From Amycolatopsis mongoliensis (GTDB lineage Bacteria > Actinomycetota > Actinomycetes > Mycobacteriales > Pseudonocardiaceae), in contig NZ_CP127295.1 of assembly GCF_030285665.1 (NCBI RefSeq), positions 5,890,001 through 5,954,000 of the forward strand: a stretch of DNA of 64,000 nt, written 5' to 3'. The notes under the pieces were generated by a model. That model was given only the letters and a program-made list of their open reading frames with translations, made no database searches and had not been told where the DNA came from. Below, one piece after another: positions 40,718-48,514 of this stretch. Every line of letters begins with the position of its first letter. The first letter of the stretch is position 1. The position numbers were made by a program, and so were the translations under genes.

Positions 40718-41007
40718 GTGTCTACGACGTGGTGCCCGCAGCTCGATGTGGCATGCGCAGCCGTCCTCGCCGTCCTCGCCGCGTTGCGGTCGGTGCGGGA
40801 TCAGCTCGCCGCATGGGAGCCGGAACTGATCGCGGCGGCCCGGGACAGTGGTACGAGCTGGCCGCGCTGGGTGTCGCGAGCCGCCAGGCTGCCGAGCGCG
40901 TGGTCGCGGACCGGGCGCGGTCGACGGCACCCTGCATCCGGCCCGCCGGCGGCGGTCTCTCCGGGACCGCCGTCCGGTTCACGGCGCAGGTCGCACCGGA
41001 CGCCTGA
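40718..41007 (+). pseudogene. hsp18 transcriptional regulator (RheA-like), broken
   Basis: Divergent from hsp20. The frame from the GTG at 40718 reads VRDQLAAWEPELIAAARDSG, typical of the actinobacterial 'HSP18 transcriptional regulator' family. The homology then continues in another frame as ALGVASRQAAER (about 40868-40903). A deletion/frameshift at about 40860 therefore breaks the gene, and nothing after AER resembles the family. The normal protein is considerably longer, so the product should be non-functional unless the sequence contains an error. Confidence 0.6.
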
Positions 41008-41992
41008 TCGACACCACGGTCCGGCGGTCGTCCTCGCCGCCCGAGCGATTTCCGTCCATCTCGATCTCGTCCTCGAGGCGCATCGGCGAGTGGTCGCGGT
41101 CGACCTCCTCGGGGTGGCGACCACGCGCCCGCGCGACCGAGTCGAGGCGGCGGCCGACGTCGCTCAGTGCGGAGCCCATCAGCCCCTGCATGCTGATCCC
41201 GAACGGTGCTCCCGGTCCGAACGGCGCCAGCATTTCGCCGATCATCTCGGTGGCGAGCGGCAGCAGTTCCTGCGTGCGTTGCAGGACGATCGCCCAGTTC
41301 TCGTCGTCGGCCGCGAGGTGGCGGCGGCACGTGAACGTGCCCCAGGCGACGTGCCGGCGCTCGTCGGCCGCGATGTGCTCGAGAATGCGGAGGAGGCCGG
41401 GGAGGATCCCGCGGTTTCGGCAGATCTGCGCCCCGGCGGTGTAGCACGTCAAGCCGAGGCAGCCTTCGAGGATGTGGTTGTGCGTCACCGCGGCCCGGAT
41501 CTGGGCCGCGGGTGACTGGTCGTCGGTGAGCGCGTACAGCGACCAGGAAAGTTCTTCCAGGAAGCTACGACGGCGGACATCCCCGTTCTCGGTGAACCAC
41601 GGCAGGGAGTCACTCATCCCGACCGCGTCGAACCACGTGCGGAGCGCCTGGGCGTGCTGGGCCTCCTCGAACACGAGCTGCGTCAGGTAGGTCTCGTCGT
41701 CCCGCCTGTTCTCGGTGGCCATCGCCGTCACGAACGGCTGCAGATCCTGGGGCGCCGACTCGCCGACCGCGATGAGGTTCGCCACGAACAGGCAGGTCAG
41801 GCGCCGCTCGCCGGGGGACAGCGTGGCGAAGTCGGCTTCGTCGCGGGTGAGGTCGATGTCGTCGGGGTTCCAGAACGCCGCGTTGCCGTCGCGGAGGAGC
41901 TGCCGGGGGACCGGGTCCGGCCGGTGCCCGGTGCGGGCTCCGCCGCCGAACCCGAGGTGGCGGCTGGGCTCGATATCGCGGGTGAGGGACAT
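40979..41992 (-). CDS. R2lox-like di-metal protein lacking the crosslink residues
   Basis: A 337-aa ferritin-fold protein clearly related to R2-like ligand-binding oxidase (M. tuberculosis Rv0233): FWNPDDIDLTRDEADF, YLTQLVFEEAQHAQ, NHILEGCLGLTCY, ADERRHVAWGTFTCRRHLAADD. From memory of Rv0233, residues correspond with a constant offset of +9. Ligands E110, H113, E176, E211 and H214 are kept. The first Glu (E68) is Gly77 here, with a Glu at 78. The Val and Tyr that form the ether crosslink (V71, Y162) are Ala80 and His171. It therefore cannot make the canonical Val-Tyr link and may bind metal differently. It is a single gene between the broken hsp18 regulator and the histidine kinase. The ATG at 41992 has a weak GGAG ribosome-binding site. 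Confidence 0.85.
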   Translation of the reverse strand: MSLTRDIEPSRHLGFGGGARTGHRPDPVPRQLLRDGNAAFWNPDDIDLTRDEADFATLSPGERRLTCLFVANLIAVGESAPQDLQPFVTAMATENRRDDETYLTQLVFEEAQHAQALRTWFDAVGMSDSLPWFTENGDVRRRSFLEELSWSLYALTDDQSPAAQIRAAVTHNHILEGCLGLTCYTAGAQICRNRGILPGLLRILEHIAADERRHVAWGTFTCRRHLAADDENWAIVLQRTQELLPLATEMIGEMLAPFGPGAPFGISMQGLMGSALSDVGRRLDSVARARGRHPEEVDRDHSPMRLEDEIEMDGNRSGGEDDRRTVVSIRRPVRPAP

Positions 41993-42103
41993 GGCCGCTC
42001 CAGGTGTCCGGTTGAACTGACCGCCAGGATCACCCGGCCGGCGCGGCGCGGTAATGGTCCGCGCGCGCCACGGCTGGCCCGCGCGGGCCAACTTCCGGCC
42101 CGC

Positions 42104-43381
42104 TCAATCCACCGGGATCTCGACCTCGGCGACCAGCCCGCCGCCGGGGCGGTTCCGGAAGCCGACCCGGCCGCCGAGGGCCTGCACGATCTGGTCGACG
42201 ATCCAGAGGCCGAGGCCGGCCGTACCGCGGTTCGCCCCGGCCGCGGTGAACTTGCCGGTCAGCTTCGCGAGGTTGCCCGCGTCCACACCGGACCCGCCGT
42301 CGAGCACCCGCAGCAGGAGCCGGCCGGCGGTGACCTCGGCCTCGACGTCGACGGGCTTGCCTTCACCGTGACGGGCGGCGTTCTCGAGCAGGTTCGTGAG
42401 CACGCGGCGGAACCGCTGGGCGTCGATGGTGACCGTCAGCGTGTCGTCGAAGTGCACCCGCAGCCGCGGTGGCCGGAGCCCGGCCGCGTCCGCCGAGGCC
42501 AGCACCAAGGCCCGCAGCTCCACCGGCCGGGACCGGCCGGTGCCGAAGGCCGGGCGGCGGCTCGCCGCGACGTCGCCCAGGGCATCGAGCATGTCGGAGA
42601 GGTGGTTCGCGTGCTCGGCGATCAGCCTGCTGCCCGTTTCGCGGTCGGCCGGGGCGAGCGCGCCGTCCGCGGCGAGCCCCCGGGCCAGCGCACGGAGCGA
42701 GATCACGGGGGTGCGGAATTCGTGCAGCAGGACAGCGAGGCCGTCCTGCTGGGACTGGTACGACTCGAGGAGCCGCCGCCGCAGATCGCGTTCTTCCTCG
42801 GCCGCGGCGTGCCCGGCCATCGCCTCGACCCGGGCGGCGATCCCGGCTTCCCGCTCGCGCTCGACCAGCCGGGACAGGCTCGCGCCGAGCAGGCCGGTGA
42901 GCACCAGGTAACCCGTCCACCAGAGACCCTGGAGCCGGCGCTCCTGCCACGAGGTGAATCCCGGGTCGACCAGCAGCGCCACGGCCAGGTAGGCGACGCC
43001 GAGCCCGAGGGCGAGCGCCATGGTGGGACCGAGGGGCAGGCGGATGGCCGCGGCCGTGACGACGAGCACCAGGATCGCCACGGCCGGGCTGGTCGCCGCG
43101 CCGGTCATGGCGATCGTGAGCAGCGAGAAGGCCGAGTCGAGCGCGGTGAGCAGCCAGGCCGCCGGCGAGGCGTACAGCTCCCAGTGCGGGTTCGCCGCGA
43201 CGACGACGGCGTAACCGGAGGCGAAGGAGAGGGTCACGACGACCCACGGAAGGTGCCGCCGGGCGTCGTCGCCGCCGGCGACCAGCAGCAGGACCACCGA
43301 CAGCGCGACCGCGAGCCGCACGGCCACCATCACCCGGGCGACCGGCGGCGCGCCCGGCACGGTGCGCCCGTCGGCCGGCAT
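42104..43381 (-). CDS. Sensor histidine kinase
   Basis: A 425-aa membrane kinase with about six hydrophobic segments in residues ~15-185, a coiled-coil linker (REAGIAARVEAMAGHAAAEE) and a HisKA region with the phospho-acceptor in LLHEFRTPVISLRAL. It ends with an ATPase domain: N-box NLLENAARHG, LDGGSG, and GLGLWIVDQIV. The second ATG (43381) is chosen because AGGAGG lies just upstream of it; the first is at 43396. It is divergent from, and probably signals to, the response regulator at 43455. The signal is unknown; sensing is probably within the membrane, as no extracellular domain is visible. Confidence 0.85.
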   Translation of the reverse strand: MPADGRTVPGAPPVARVMVAVRLAVALSVVLLLVAGGDDARRHLPWVVVTLSFASGYAVVVAANPHWELYASPAAWLLTALDSAFSLLTIAMTGAATSPAVAILVLVVTAAAIRLPLGPTMALALGLGVAYLAVALLVDPGFTSWQERRLQGLWWTGYLVLTGLLGASLSRLVEREREAGIAARVEAMAGHAAAEEERDLRRRLLESYQSQQDGLAVLLHEFRTPVISLRALARGLAADGALAPADRETGSRLIAEHANHLSDMLDALGDVAASRRPAFGTGRSRPVELRALVLASADAAGLRPPRLRVHFDDTLTVTIDAQRFRRVLTNLLENAARHGEGKPVDVEAEVTAGRLLLRVLDGGSGVDAGNLAKLTGKFTAAGANRGTAGLGLWIVDQIVQALGGRVGFRNRPGGGLVAEVEIPVD

Positions 43382-43422
43382 GCCGGTCCTCCTCATGACT
43401 CGCTGTGACCGCCACGGTCGGC

Positions 43423-43450
43423 TTGGTGGCGGAACGTGCTGTCATACTAG
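43423..43450 (+). promoter_or_regulatory. Response-regulator promoter, leaderless
   Basis: TTGGTG (43423-43428) and TACTAG (43445-43450) are 16 bp apart, and the GTG start at 43455 is only 5 nt after the -10, implying a leaderless mRNA. Confidence 0.45.
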
Positions 43451-43454
43451 GCCG

Positions 43455-44126
43455 GTGACTGATCGGCGCCTGGTGGTCGTGGTCGTGGACGACCACGAAC
43501 TGTTCGCCAGAGGCCTGGCGCTGCTGCTGACGACCAATGCCGGCGACCGCTTCGAGGTGGGGGGCACCACCACCCACGTCGAGGAGGCACCCGCGCTGGT
43601 CGAGTCCTGCGCGGCCGATCTGGCGCTCGTCGACCTGGCCATGCCGCCGCTGGGCGGAGCGGCCGCGATCCGCCAGATCAAGCGGCGGCACCCGGCCACC
43701 CGCGTGCTCGCACTGTCCGGATCGGACGATCTGGAACTCGCCGAGCAGGCTCTGCGCGCCGGAGCGGACGGCTATCTCACCAAGTCGGCGGACCCGGAGG
43801 TCCTCGTCGCGCCGTTGCTGACCGTGGCCGCCGGCTTCCGGGTCCTCGAAGGCGAGCTGCTCGACGCGCTGCTGACCACGACCCGCAAGCCACCGGAAAC
43901 GCTGCTGGACACGCTCGATTCCCAGGACCTGCGGCTGTGGGCGCTGCTCGCCCGCGGCCTCGAGACCCAGGACATCGCCGGCCGGATGCTGGTCTCCGAG
44001 CGCACGGCCAAGCGCATGGTCGCCTCGTTGCTGAACCGGATCGGCGCGGCCAACCGGGTCGAAGCCGCCGGCCTGGCCGGTGCCTACGGCCTGCTCGACC
44101 ACGATCCCGCGGACCGTCCACAGTAG
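43455..44126 (+). CDS. NarL/LuxR-type response regulator
   Basis: A 223-aa two-domain regulator. The receiver has the acidic pair VVVDDHE, a phospho-Asp in LALVDLAMPP, Ser in LALSGSD and Lys in GYLTKSAD. The C-terminal LuxR helix-turn-helix reads LWALLARGLETQDIAGRMLV, then SERTAKRMVASLLNRIGAAN. It is probably the partner of the divergent histidine kinase. Its closeness to the mce operon start (207 bp) makes that operon a possible target; this is inference. Confidence 0.87.
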   Translation: MTDRRLVVVVVDDHELFARGLALLLTTNAGDRFEVGGTTTHVEEAPALVESCAADLALVDLAMPPLGGAAAIRQIKRRHPATRVLALSGSDDLELAEQALRAGADGYLTKSADPEVLVAPLLTVAAGFRVLEGELLDALLTTTRKPPETLLDTLDSQDLRLWALLARGLETQDIAGRMLVSERTAKRMVASLLNRIGAANRVEAAGLAGAYGLLDHDPADRPQ

Positions 44127-44224
44127 AGGTTCCGGCCCGGGCGTCGGTGACGCGCCGACAACGTTGACAGGCCACCGTGGACCTTGGGGCGCACCCACCC
44201 CAACGGGGCATCCTTTTGCCGCCA

Positions 44225-44265
44225 GGTGGTGATGCGCGCCCGGTTCCGCGCGCCGCATCATTACC
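44225..44265. promoter_or_regulatory. Inverted repeat upstream of the mce operon
   Basis: GGTGGTGATGC (44225-44235) and GCATCATTACC (44255-44265) form an 11-bp inverted repeat (9 of 11 matches) with GC-rich centre pairing. It lies about 70 bp before the first mce-operon gene and could be an operator or a leader hairpin. Confidence 0.35.
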
Positions 44266-44333
44266 GACCATCGCAGTCCCGCGACGCGGCCTGACCGGAA
44301 GCACGGTCACGCCCGGAGAAGGAGTTGGGTGGA

Positions 44334-44768
44334 ATGGTGAGCCGATCACGAGCCGAACCGGTCGCCCGGTCCGGCACCCGGGTGACGATGTCCCGGGGAA
44401 TCGACACCAAGGCGTGCGGCCGTGGTATCTGGCGTGGCTTCGTGATCCTGGTGATCGGTGCCCTGCTGCAGCCGATCGCCGCGGCCGTCGCGCCTCTGGT
44501 GGGTGCGAGTTTCCTGCTGATCACCGCCGTGGTGGCCTTCACCTTCGCCGGCTTTCGCACGGGGGACGCGCACCACCCGATCCTCCAGGGAGCCGTGACC
44601 GCGGTCGGCAGTTACGTTTTCGTGCTGCCACTGAGTTTCGTCGCCTCGGCGTCGGTCGAGCCGCAGCAGGTGCTGGCCACCGCGGCGGTCGCCGTCGCCA
44701 CCGGTGGGCTGGCCGGCTTCGCTGGCCACGTCGTCCGCACTCGCGGGAAGCGAGGCGAAAAGGCGTGA
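44334..44768 (+). CDS. Small membrane protein at the head of the mce operon
   Basis: A 144-aa protein: a basic, ~30-residue cytoplasmic N-terminus, then four hydrophobic segments (FVILVIGALLQPIAAAVAPL, FLLITAVVAFTFAGF, AVGSYVFVLPLSFVAS and VLATAAVAVATGGLAGF) and a basic tail. A GGAGAAGGAG ribosome-binding site precedes the ATG. Its stop overlaps the yrbE gene by 4 bp, so it is an operon member. I know no named family; it may assist assembly or substrate loading of the transporter. Confidence 0.75.
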   Translation: MVSRSRAEPVARSGTRVTMSRGIDTKACGRGIWRGFVILVIGALLQPIAAAVAPLVGASFLLITAVVAFTFAGFRTGDAHHPILQGAVTAVGSYVFVLPLSFVASASVEPQQVLATAAVAVATGGLAGFAGHVVRTRGKRGEKA

Positions 44769-45583
44769 CCGCAACGAAACCCGCGCTCGCACGACGGTGG
44801 AGCGCCGGTGTGCAGCGGCCGCTGGTCGAAGCCGGCGAAATCGTCCACCTGCTCGGCCGGGTCCTCTGGCTCGCGATCCGCCACCCGTTCGGGTACTGGG
44901 GCGAAGTCCGCGACCTGATGTTCGAGACGTTGCGCCGGTGCTGGCTGCCGGTCATCATCTCCACGACCGCGCTCGGCTTCGCCGGCCCGGGCATGCAGGG
45001 CGGCAGCCTCTACAGCGTGCTCGGCATTCCCGACCGCCTCGGCTCCTTCCTGCTGATGGCCAGCGTCCGCGAATTCGCGCCGTGGATCGACGCGATGATC
45101 GTCGCCGGGGTGATGGGCACGGCCATCGCCGCCGACCTCGGCGCGCGGCGGATCCGCGAGGAGATCGACGCCATGCAAGTCCTCGGCGTCGATCCCGTCC
45201 GGACCCTCGTGCTGCCGAGGATCATCGCGGTCACCCTGATGACCGGCCTGCTCGAGGTGTTCGCGCTGGTGTGCGGCGTGATCGGCGGGTACATCGCCGC
45301 CGTGCCGATCTTCGGGGCCACCGGCGCCGCCTTCATCGGGAACTTCTGGTCCAACGCGACCACCACGGACATGTGGGGCAGCATCGTGAAGACCCTCGCG
45401 TTCGGACTGATCCTGTCGGTCGTCTGCTGCTACAAGGGGCTGAACGCGCAAGGCGGCCCGATCGGCGTCGGCCGCGCGGTCAACCAGGCGGTGGTCATCT
45501 CGTTCGCCTCGATCTGGATCTTCAACTACGTCTACACGTCCGCGCTCCTCGGACTGAACCCCGACATGCAGGTCTTCAAGTGA
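44765..45583 (+). CDS. YrbE/MlaE-family permease, first of pair
   Basis: A 272-aa MlaE-type ABC permease with an N-terminal interfacial helix and about five membrane helices. Family features are VREFAPWIDAMIVAGVMGTA, IREEIDAMQVLGVDPVR (coupling region) and KGLNAQGGPIGVGRAVN. It pairs with the next permease to form the inner-membrane channel of an Mce lipid importer. The GTG at 44765 overlaps the upstream stop. The second permease follows 10 bp after its stop. Confidence 0.9.
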   Translation: MTATKPALARRWSAGVQRPLVEAGEIVHLLGRVLWLAIRHPFGYWGEVRDLMFETLRRCWLPVIISTTALGFAGPGMQGGSLYSVLGIPDRLGSFLLMASVREFAPWIDAMIVAGVMGTAIAADLGARRIREEIDAMQVLGVDPVRTLVLPRIIAVTLMTGLLEVFALVCGVIGGYIAAVPIFGATGAAFIGNFWSNATTTDMWGSIVKTLAFGLILSVVCCYKGLNAQGGPIGVGRAVNQAVVISFASIWIFNYVYTSALLGLNPDMQVFK

Positions 45584-45593
45584 GGGATGCGGA

Positions 45594-46460
45594 ATGACCG
45601 AAACGGCTCGGCACGAGCCCGGCGCGACACCGGCGGGCCGCACGAAGACACCTGACGTCGTCATCACGTTCGGCGGCATGGCGGGGAAGCTGCGGGACGC
45701 CGTCGCGGCCGGTGGCGACATCATGAAGTTCGCCGGCCGCACGGTGCGCAGCCTGCCGGATCTGCGCCACCACGTCACGGAAGTGTTCGCCCAGGCGGGA
45801 ATCCTGATCCTGTCGAGCGGCATCATCGTCTGGCTGATGCAGTTCGTCGTCGGCACGATGTGCGCGACCGAGGCCAGCTACACCCTGAAGCAGGTCGGCG
45901 CACCGATCTATTCCGCGGTGTTCAACGACGTCTGCGGCCTGCGGGAGATGTCGGTCTACATGTGGGCCTACATCTTCGCGGCGAAGGTCGGGTGCGGGCT
46001 GGTCGCGGAAATCGGTTCGATGCGCATCGCCGAGGAGATCGACGCGCTGGAGGTGCTGGGCATCAAGTCGCGCAGCTACCTCGTCGGCACGCGGATCGCC
46101 GCCGCCTGGCTCTGCATGCCCTTCCTGTACATCGTCGGGCTCGGCCTGATGTTCATCTCGATGCACCTGGTCACGGTCTACCAGTTGGGCACCGTCTCCA
46201 GCGGCGGCTATTCCTTCGTCTTCTGGCTGTTCCAGAACCCCTACGACCTGATGGCCGCGATTTCGAAGATGATCGCGATGGGCACGATCATCATTTTCGT
46301 CGGTTGTTACTACGGGTACAACGCCTCGGGCGGCCCGGTCGGCGTCGGCAGGAACACCGCGAAATCGATGATGCTCAACATGGTGCTCATCCACGTCGTC
46401 GGGTTGCTCGGCACGTGGTTCTTCTGGGGCTCCTACCCGAACATGCCGATCGGCAACTGA
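45594..46460 (+). CDS. YrbE/MlaE-family permease, second of pair
   Basis: A 288-aa MlaE-type permease. After a ~55-residue soluble N-terminus come the conserved GLREMSVYMWAYIFAAKVGC, RIAEEIDALEVLGIKS and NASGGPVGVGRNTAKSM segments. It forms a heterodimer with the preceding YrbE and docks the ATPase encoded next. Conserved Glu and Gly in the coupling helix are intact. Confidence 0.9.
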   Translation: MTETARHEPGATPAGRTKTPDVVITFGGMAGKLRDAVAAGGDIMKFAGRTVRSLPDLRHHVTEVFAQAGILILSSGIIVWLMQFVVGTMCATEASYTLKQVGAPIYSAVFNDVCGLREMSVYMWAYIFAAKVGCGLVAEIGSMRIAEEIDALEVLGIKSRSYLVGTRIAAAWLCMPFLYIVGLGLMFISMHLVTVYQLGTVSSGGYSFVFWLFQNPYDLMAAISKMIAMGTIIIFVGCYYGYNASGGPVGVGRNTAKSMMLNMVLIHVVGLLGTWFFWGSYPNMPIGN

Positions 46461-46473
46461 ACAAGGAGAACGC

Positions 46474-47280
46474 ATGGTCACCGGGATGAACGGGACGGCC
46501 GTCGACCCGATCGGCGCACCGGAGCGGGTGCACACGATGGAGGTGCGGAACGTCCACAAGTCCTTCGGCAGCTTCGACGTGCTGAAGGGGCTCAACCTGG
46601 AATTCGCCGACAACGCGATCACCACCATCCTCGGCCCGTCCGGGACCGGCAAGAGCGTGCTCATCAAGCACCTCGTCGGCCTGCTCGAACCGGACCAGGG
46701 CGAGGTGATGATCTTCGGGCGCGACATCTGGAAGATCGACGAACGGGAACGCTACGAACTGCGCAAGCGGTTCGGCGTCCTGTTCCAGGACGGCGCGCTG
46801 TTCGGGTCGATGAACATCTTCGACAACACGGCGTTCCCGCTGCGCAAGCACACCGACATGGGCGAGGACGAGATCGAGGCGATCGTCAACCAGCGGCTCA
46901 AGGAAGTCGGCCTGGAGCGGTCGTCCTACAAGTACCCCAACGAGGTTTCCGGCGGCATGCGCAAGCGGGCCGGCTTCGCGCGGGCGCTGGTGATGAACCC
47001 CGACATCGTCCTGTTCGACGAGCCCGACTCGGGCCTCGACCCGGTCCGCACCAGCCTGCTCAACGACCTGATCCTCGACATGCACCAGGAGTACCGCGGG
47101 ACCTACCTGCTGGTGACCCACGACATCCGCACCGCACGCAAGGTCAGCGACTACGTCGGGGTGATCTGGAAGGGCAAGGTCGTCCACTACGGACCGACCG
47201 AGGAGGCCTTCAACTCCCCGGACCCGTTCGTCCGCCAGTTCCTCTCCGGCGACTCCGCCGGACCGCTGGGAATGGACTGA
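46474..47280 (+). CDS. Mkl/MlaF-type ABC ATPase
   Basis: A 268-aa ATPase with Walker A GPSGTGKS (~58-65), Q-loop FGVLFQDGALFGS, signature VSGGMRKR, Walker B IVLFDEPDSGLDP and switch His in LLVTHDIRT. It energises the YrbE pair. In mycobacteria the matching ATPase (MceG/Mkl) is encoded far from mce operons; here it lies inside the operon between the permeases and MCE genes, so the system is self-contained. Confidence 0.92.
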   Translation: MVTGMNGTAVDPIGAPERVHTMEVRNVHKSFGSFDVLKGLNLEFADNAITTILGPSGTGKSVLIKHLVGLLEPDQGEVMIFGRDIWKIDERERYELRKRFGVLFQDGALFGSMNIFDNTAFPLRKHTDMGEDEIEAIVNQRLKEVGLERSSYKYPNEVSGGMRKRAGFARALVMNPDIVLFDEPDSGLDPVRTSLLNDLILDMHQEYRGTYLLVTHDIRTARKVSDYVGVIWKGKVVHYGPTEEAFNSPDPFVRQFLSGDSAGPLGMD

Positions 47281-47284
47281 ATCG

Positions 47285-48514
47285 ATGCGCAGAATTCCGC
47301 TCTTCGTACTGGGGGTGGCCGCGGTGGCCGCCGCCGCGCTGCTGATCGCCCCGGGCGACGACGAGTACCCGGCGAACGTGGTGCTGCCGTCGGCGACCGG
47401 CTTGATCGCCGGCAGCAAGGTCCTGGTGAACGGGTTCGACGCCGGGCAGGTCGACGACGTGTCCATCAAGGACGGACGGGCACAGGTCACCATGAGACTG
47501 ACCAAGGACTTCGCGCCGCTGCACTCCGGCGCCTCGGCGGGCATCGTGTGGAAGGCCGTGCTGGGTGAGCGGCAGCTCGACGTCCGGGACGGCCCGAAGG
47601 CGAACCCGGTCATCCCGCCGGGCGGCACCCTGGACGGCAAGGTCTCCGACCCGGTCGAGATGGACAAGGTCCTGGCCGCGCTCGACCCCGCCACCCGCAG
47701 CCACCTCAGCTCCCTGGTGCAGGGACTCGACCACACCGTCGAAGGCAACGAGACCGACCTCCGGCAGACGCTGCAGAAAGCGGGGCCCACGGTGGAAGCG
47801 CTCGGCGGGGTGCTGCGCGCCGTCGGCTCGGACGGGCCGGCGATCAAGGAGCTGACCGGGCAGCTGAACGGCATGGTCACCACGCTGGTGAACCGTGACC
47901 AGCAGGTGCGCGCCATCGTTTCCGGGCTGTCCGGCGCGACCGAAGCGGCCGCGCAGCAACGTGAGCAGCTGCGCGCGGCGCTGCGGAAGCTGCCCGGCAC
48001 CCTCGGGACCGCGGACCGGACGCTGGCCGACGTGCCCGGCACGGTCGACAAAGCGGTGCCGTTGCTGGACGACCTCCGCCCCGCGACCGACCGCCTGCCC
48101 GCCGTGGCCCGCACCCTGCGCCCGGTGCTCGCGGACCTCCGCCCGACCGTGGCGCAGCTGCGGCCGACCCTGGGGTCGCTCGGCACCCTGCTGCAGTTCA
48201 CGCCGGGACTGCTCGACAGTGCCCACGGTGCCCTGCCCGGCACGAACTCGGCGGTGGCTTCGCTGACGCCCGCGCTGAGCTTCTTGCGGCCCTACACGCC
48301 CGAAGTGGTCGGGTGGTTGTCGAACTGGGGCTCCTCGGCCGCCAACTACGACAGCAACGGCCACTACATGCGCGTCAACATCCCGGCCGGCATCTCGAGT
48401 TTCGACAACAACCCCGGGGTCATGCCGCCCGGGATGGCCAGCGACCCGTTCCCGGCACCCGGCGCGATCGCCGGGCAGCCGTGGACCGACGCGTTCGGGG
48501 GTGGAGTCCGATGA
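47285..48514 (+). CDS. MCE-domain protein 1
   Basis: A 409-aa protein: an N-terminal membrane anchor (IPLFVLGVAAVAAAALLIA), an MlaD/MCE beta-barrel domain (~30-115, VVLPSATGLIAGSKVLVNGF), then a long helical region with LPAVARTLRPVLADLRPT-type heptads and a Pro-rich end. MCE proteins assemble as hexamers with a central hydrophobic tunnel for lipids. It is the first of six consecutive MCE genes, so a hetero-hexamer is expected. It starts 4 bp after the ATPase stop and overlaps the next gene by 4 bp. Confidence 0.88.
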   Translation: MRRIPLFVLGVAAVAAAALLIAPGDDEYPANVVLPSATGLIAGSKVLVNGFDAGQVDDVSIKDGRAQVTMRLTKDFAPLHSGASAGIVWKAVLGERQLDVRDGPKANPVIPPGGTLDGKVSDPVEMDKVLAALDPATRSHLSSLVQGLDHTVEGNETDLRQTLQKAGPTVEALGGVLRAVGSDGPAIKELTGQLNGMVTTLVNRDQQVRAIVSGLSGATEAAAQQREQLRAALRKLPGTLGTADRTLADVPGTVDKAVPLLDDLRPATDRLPAVARTLRPVLADLRPTVAQLRPTLGSLGTLLQFTPGLLDSAHGALPGTNSAVASLTPALSFLRPYTPEVVGWLSNWGSSAANYDSNGHYMRVNIPAGISSFDNNPGVMPPGMASDPFPAPGAIAGQPWTDAFGGGVR

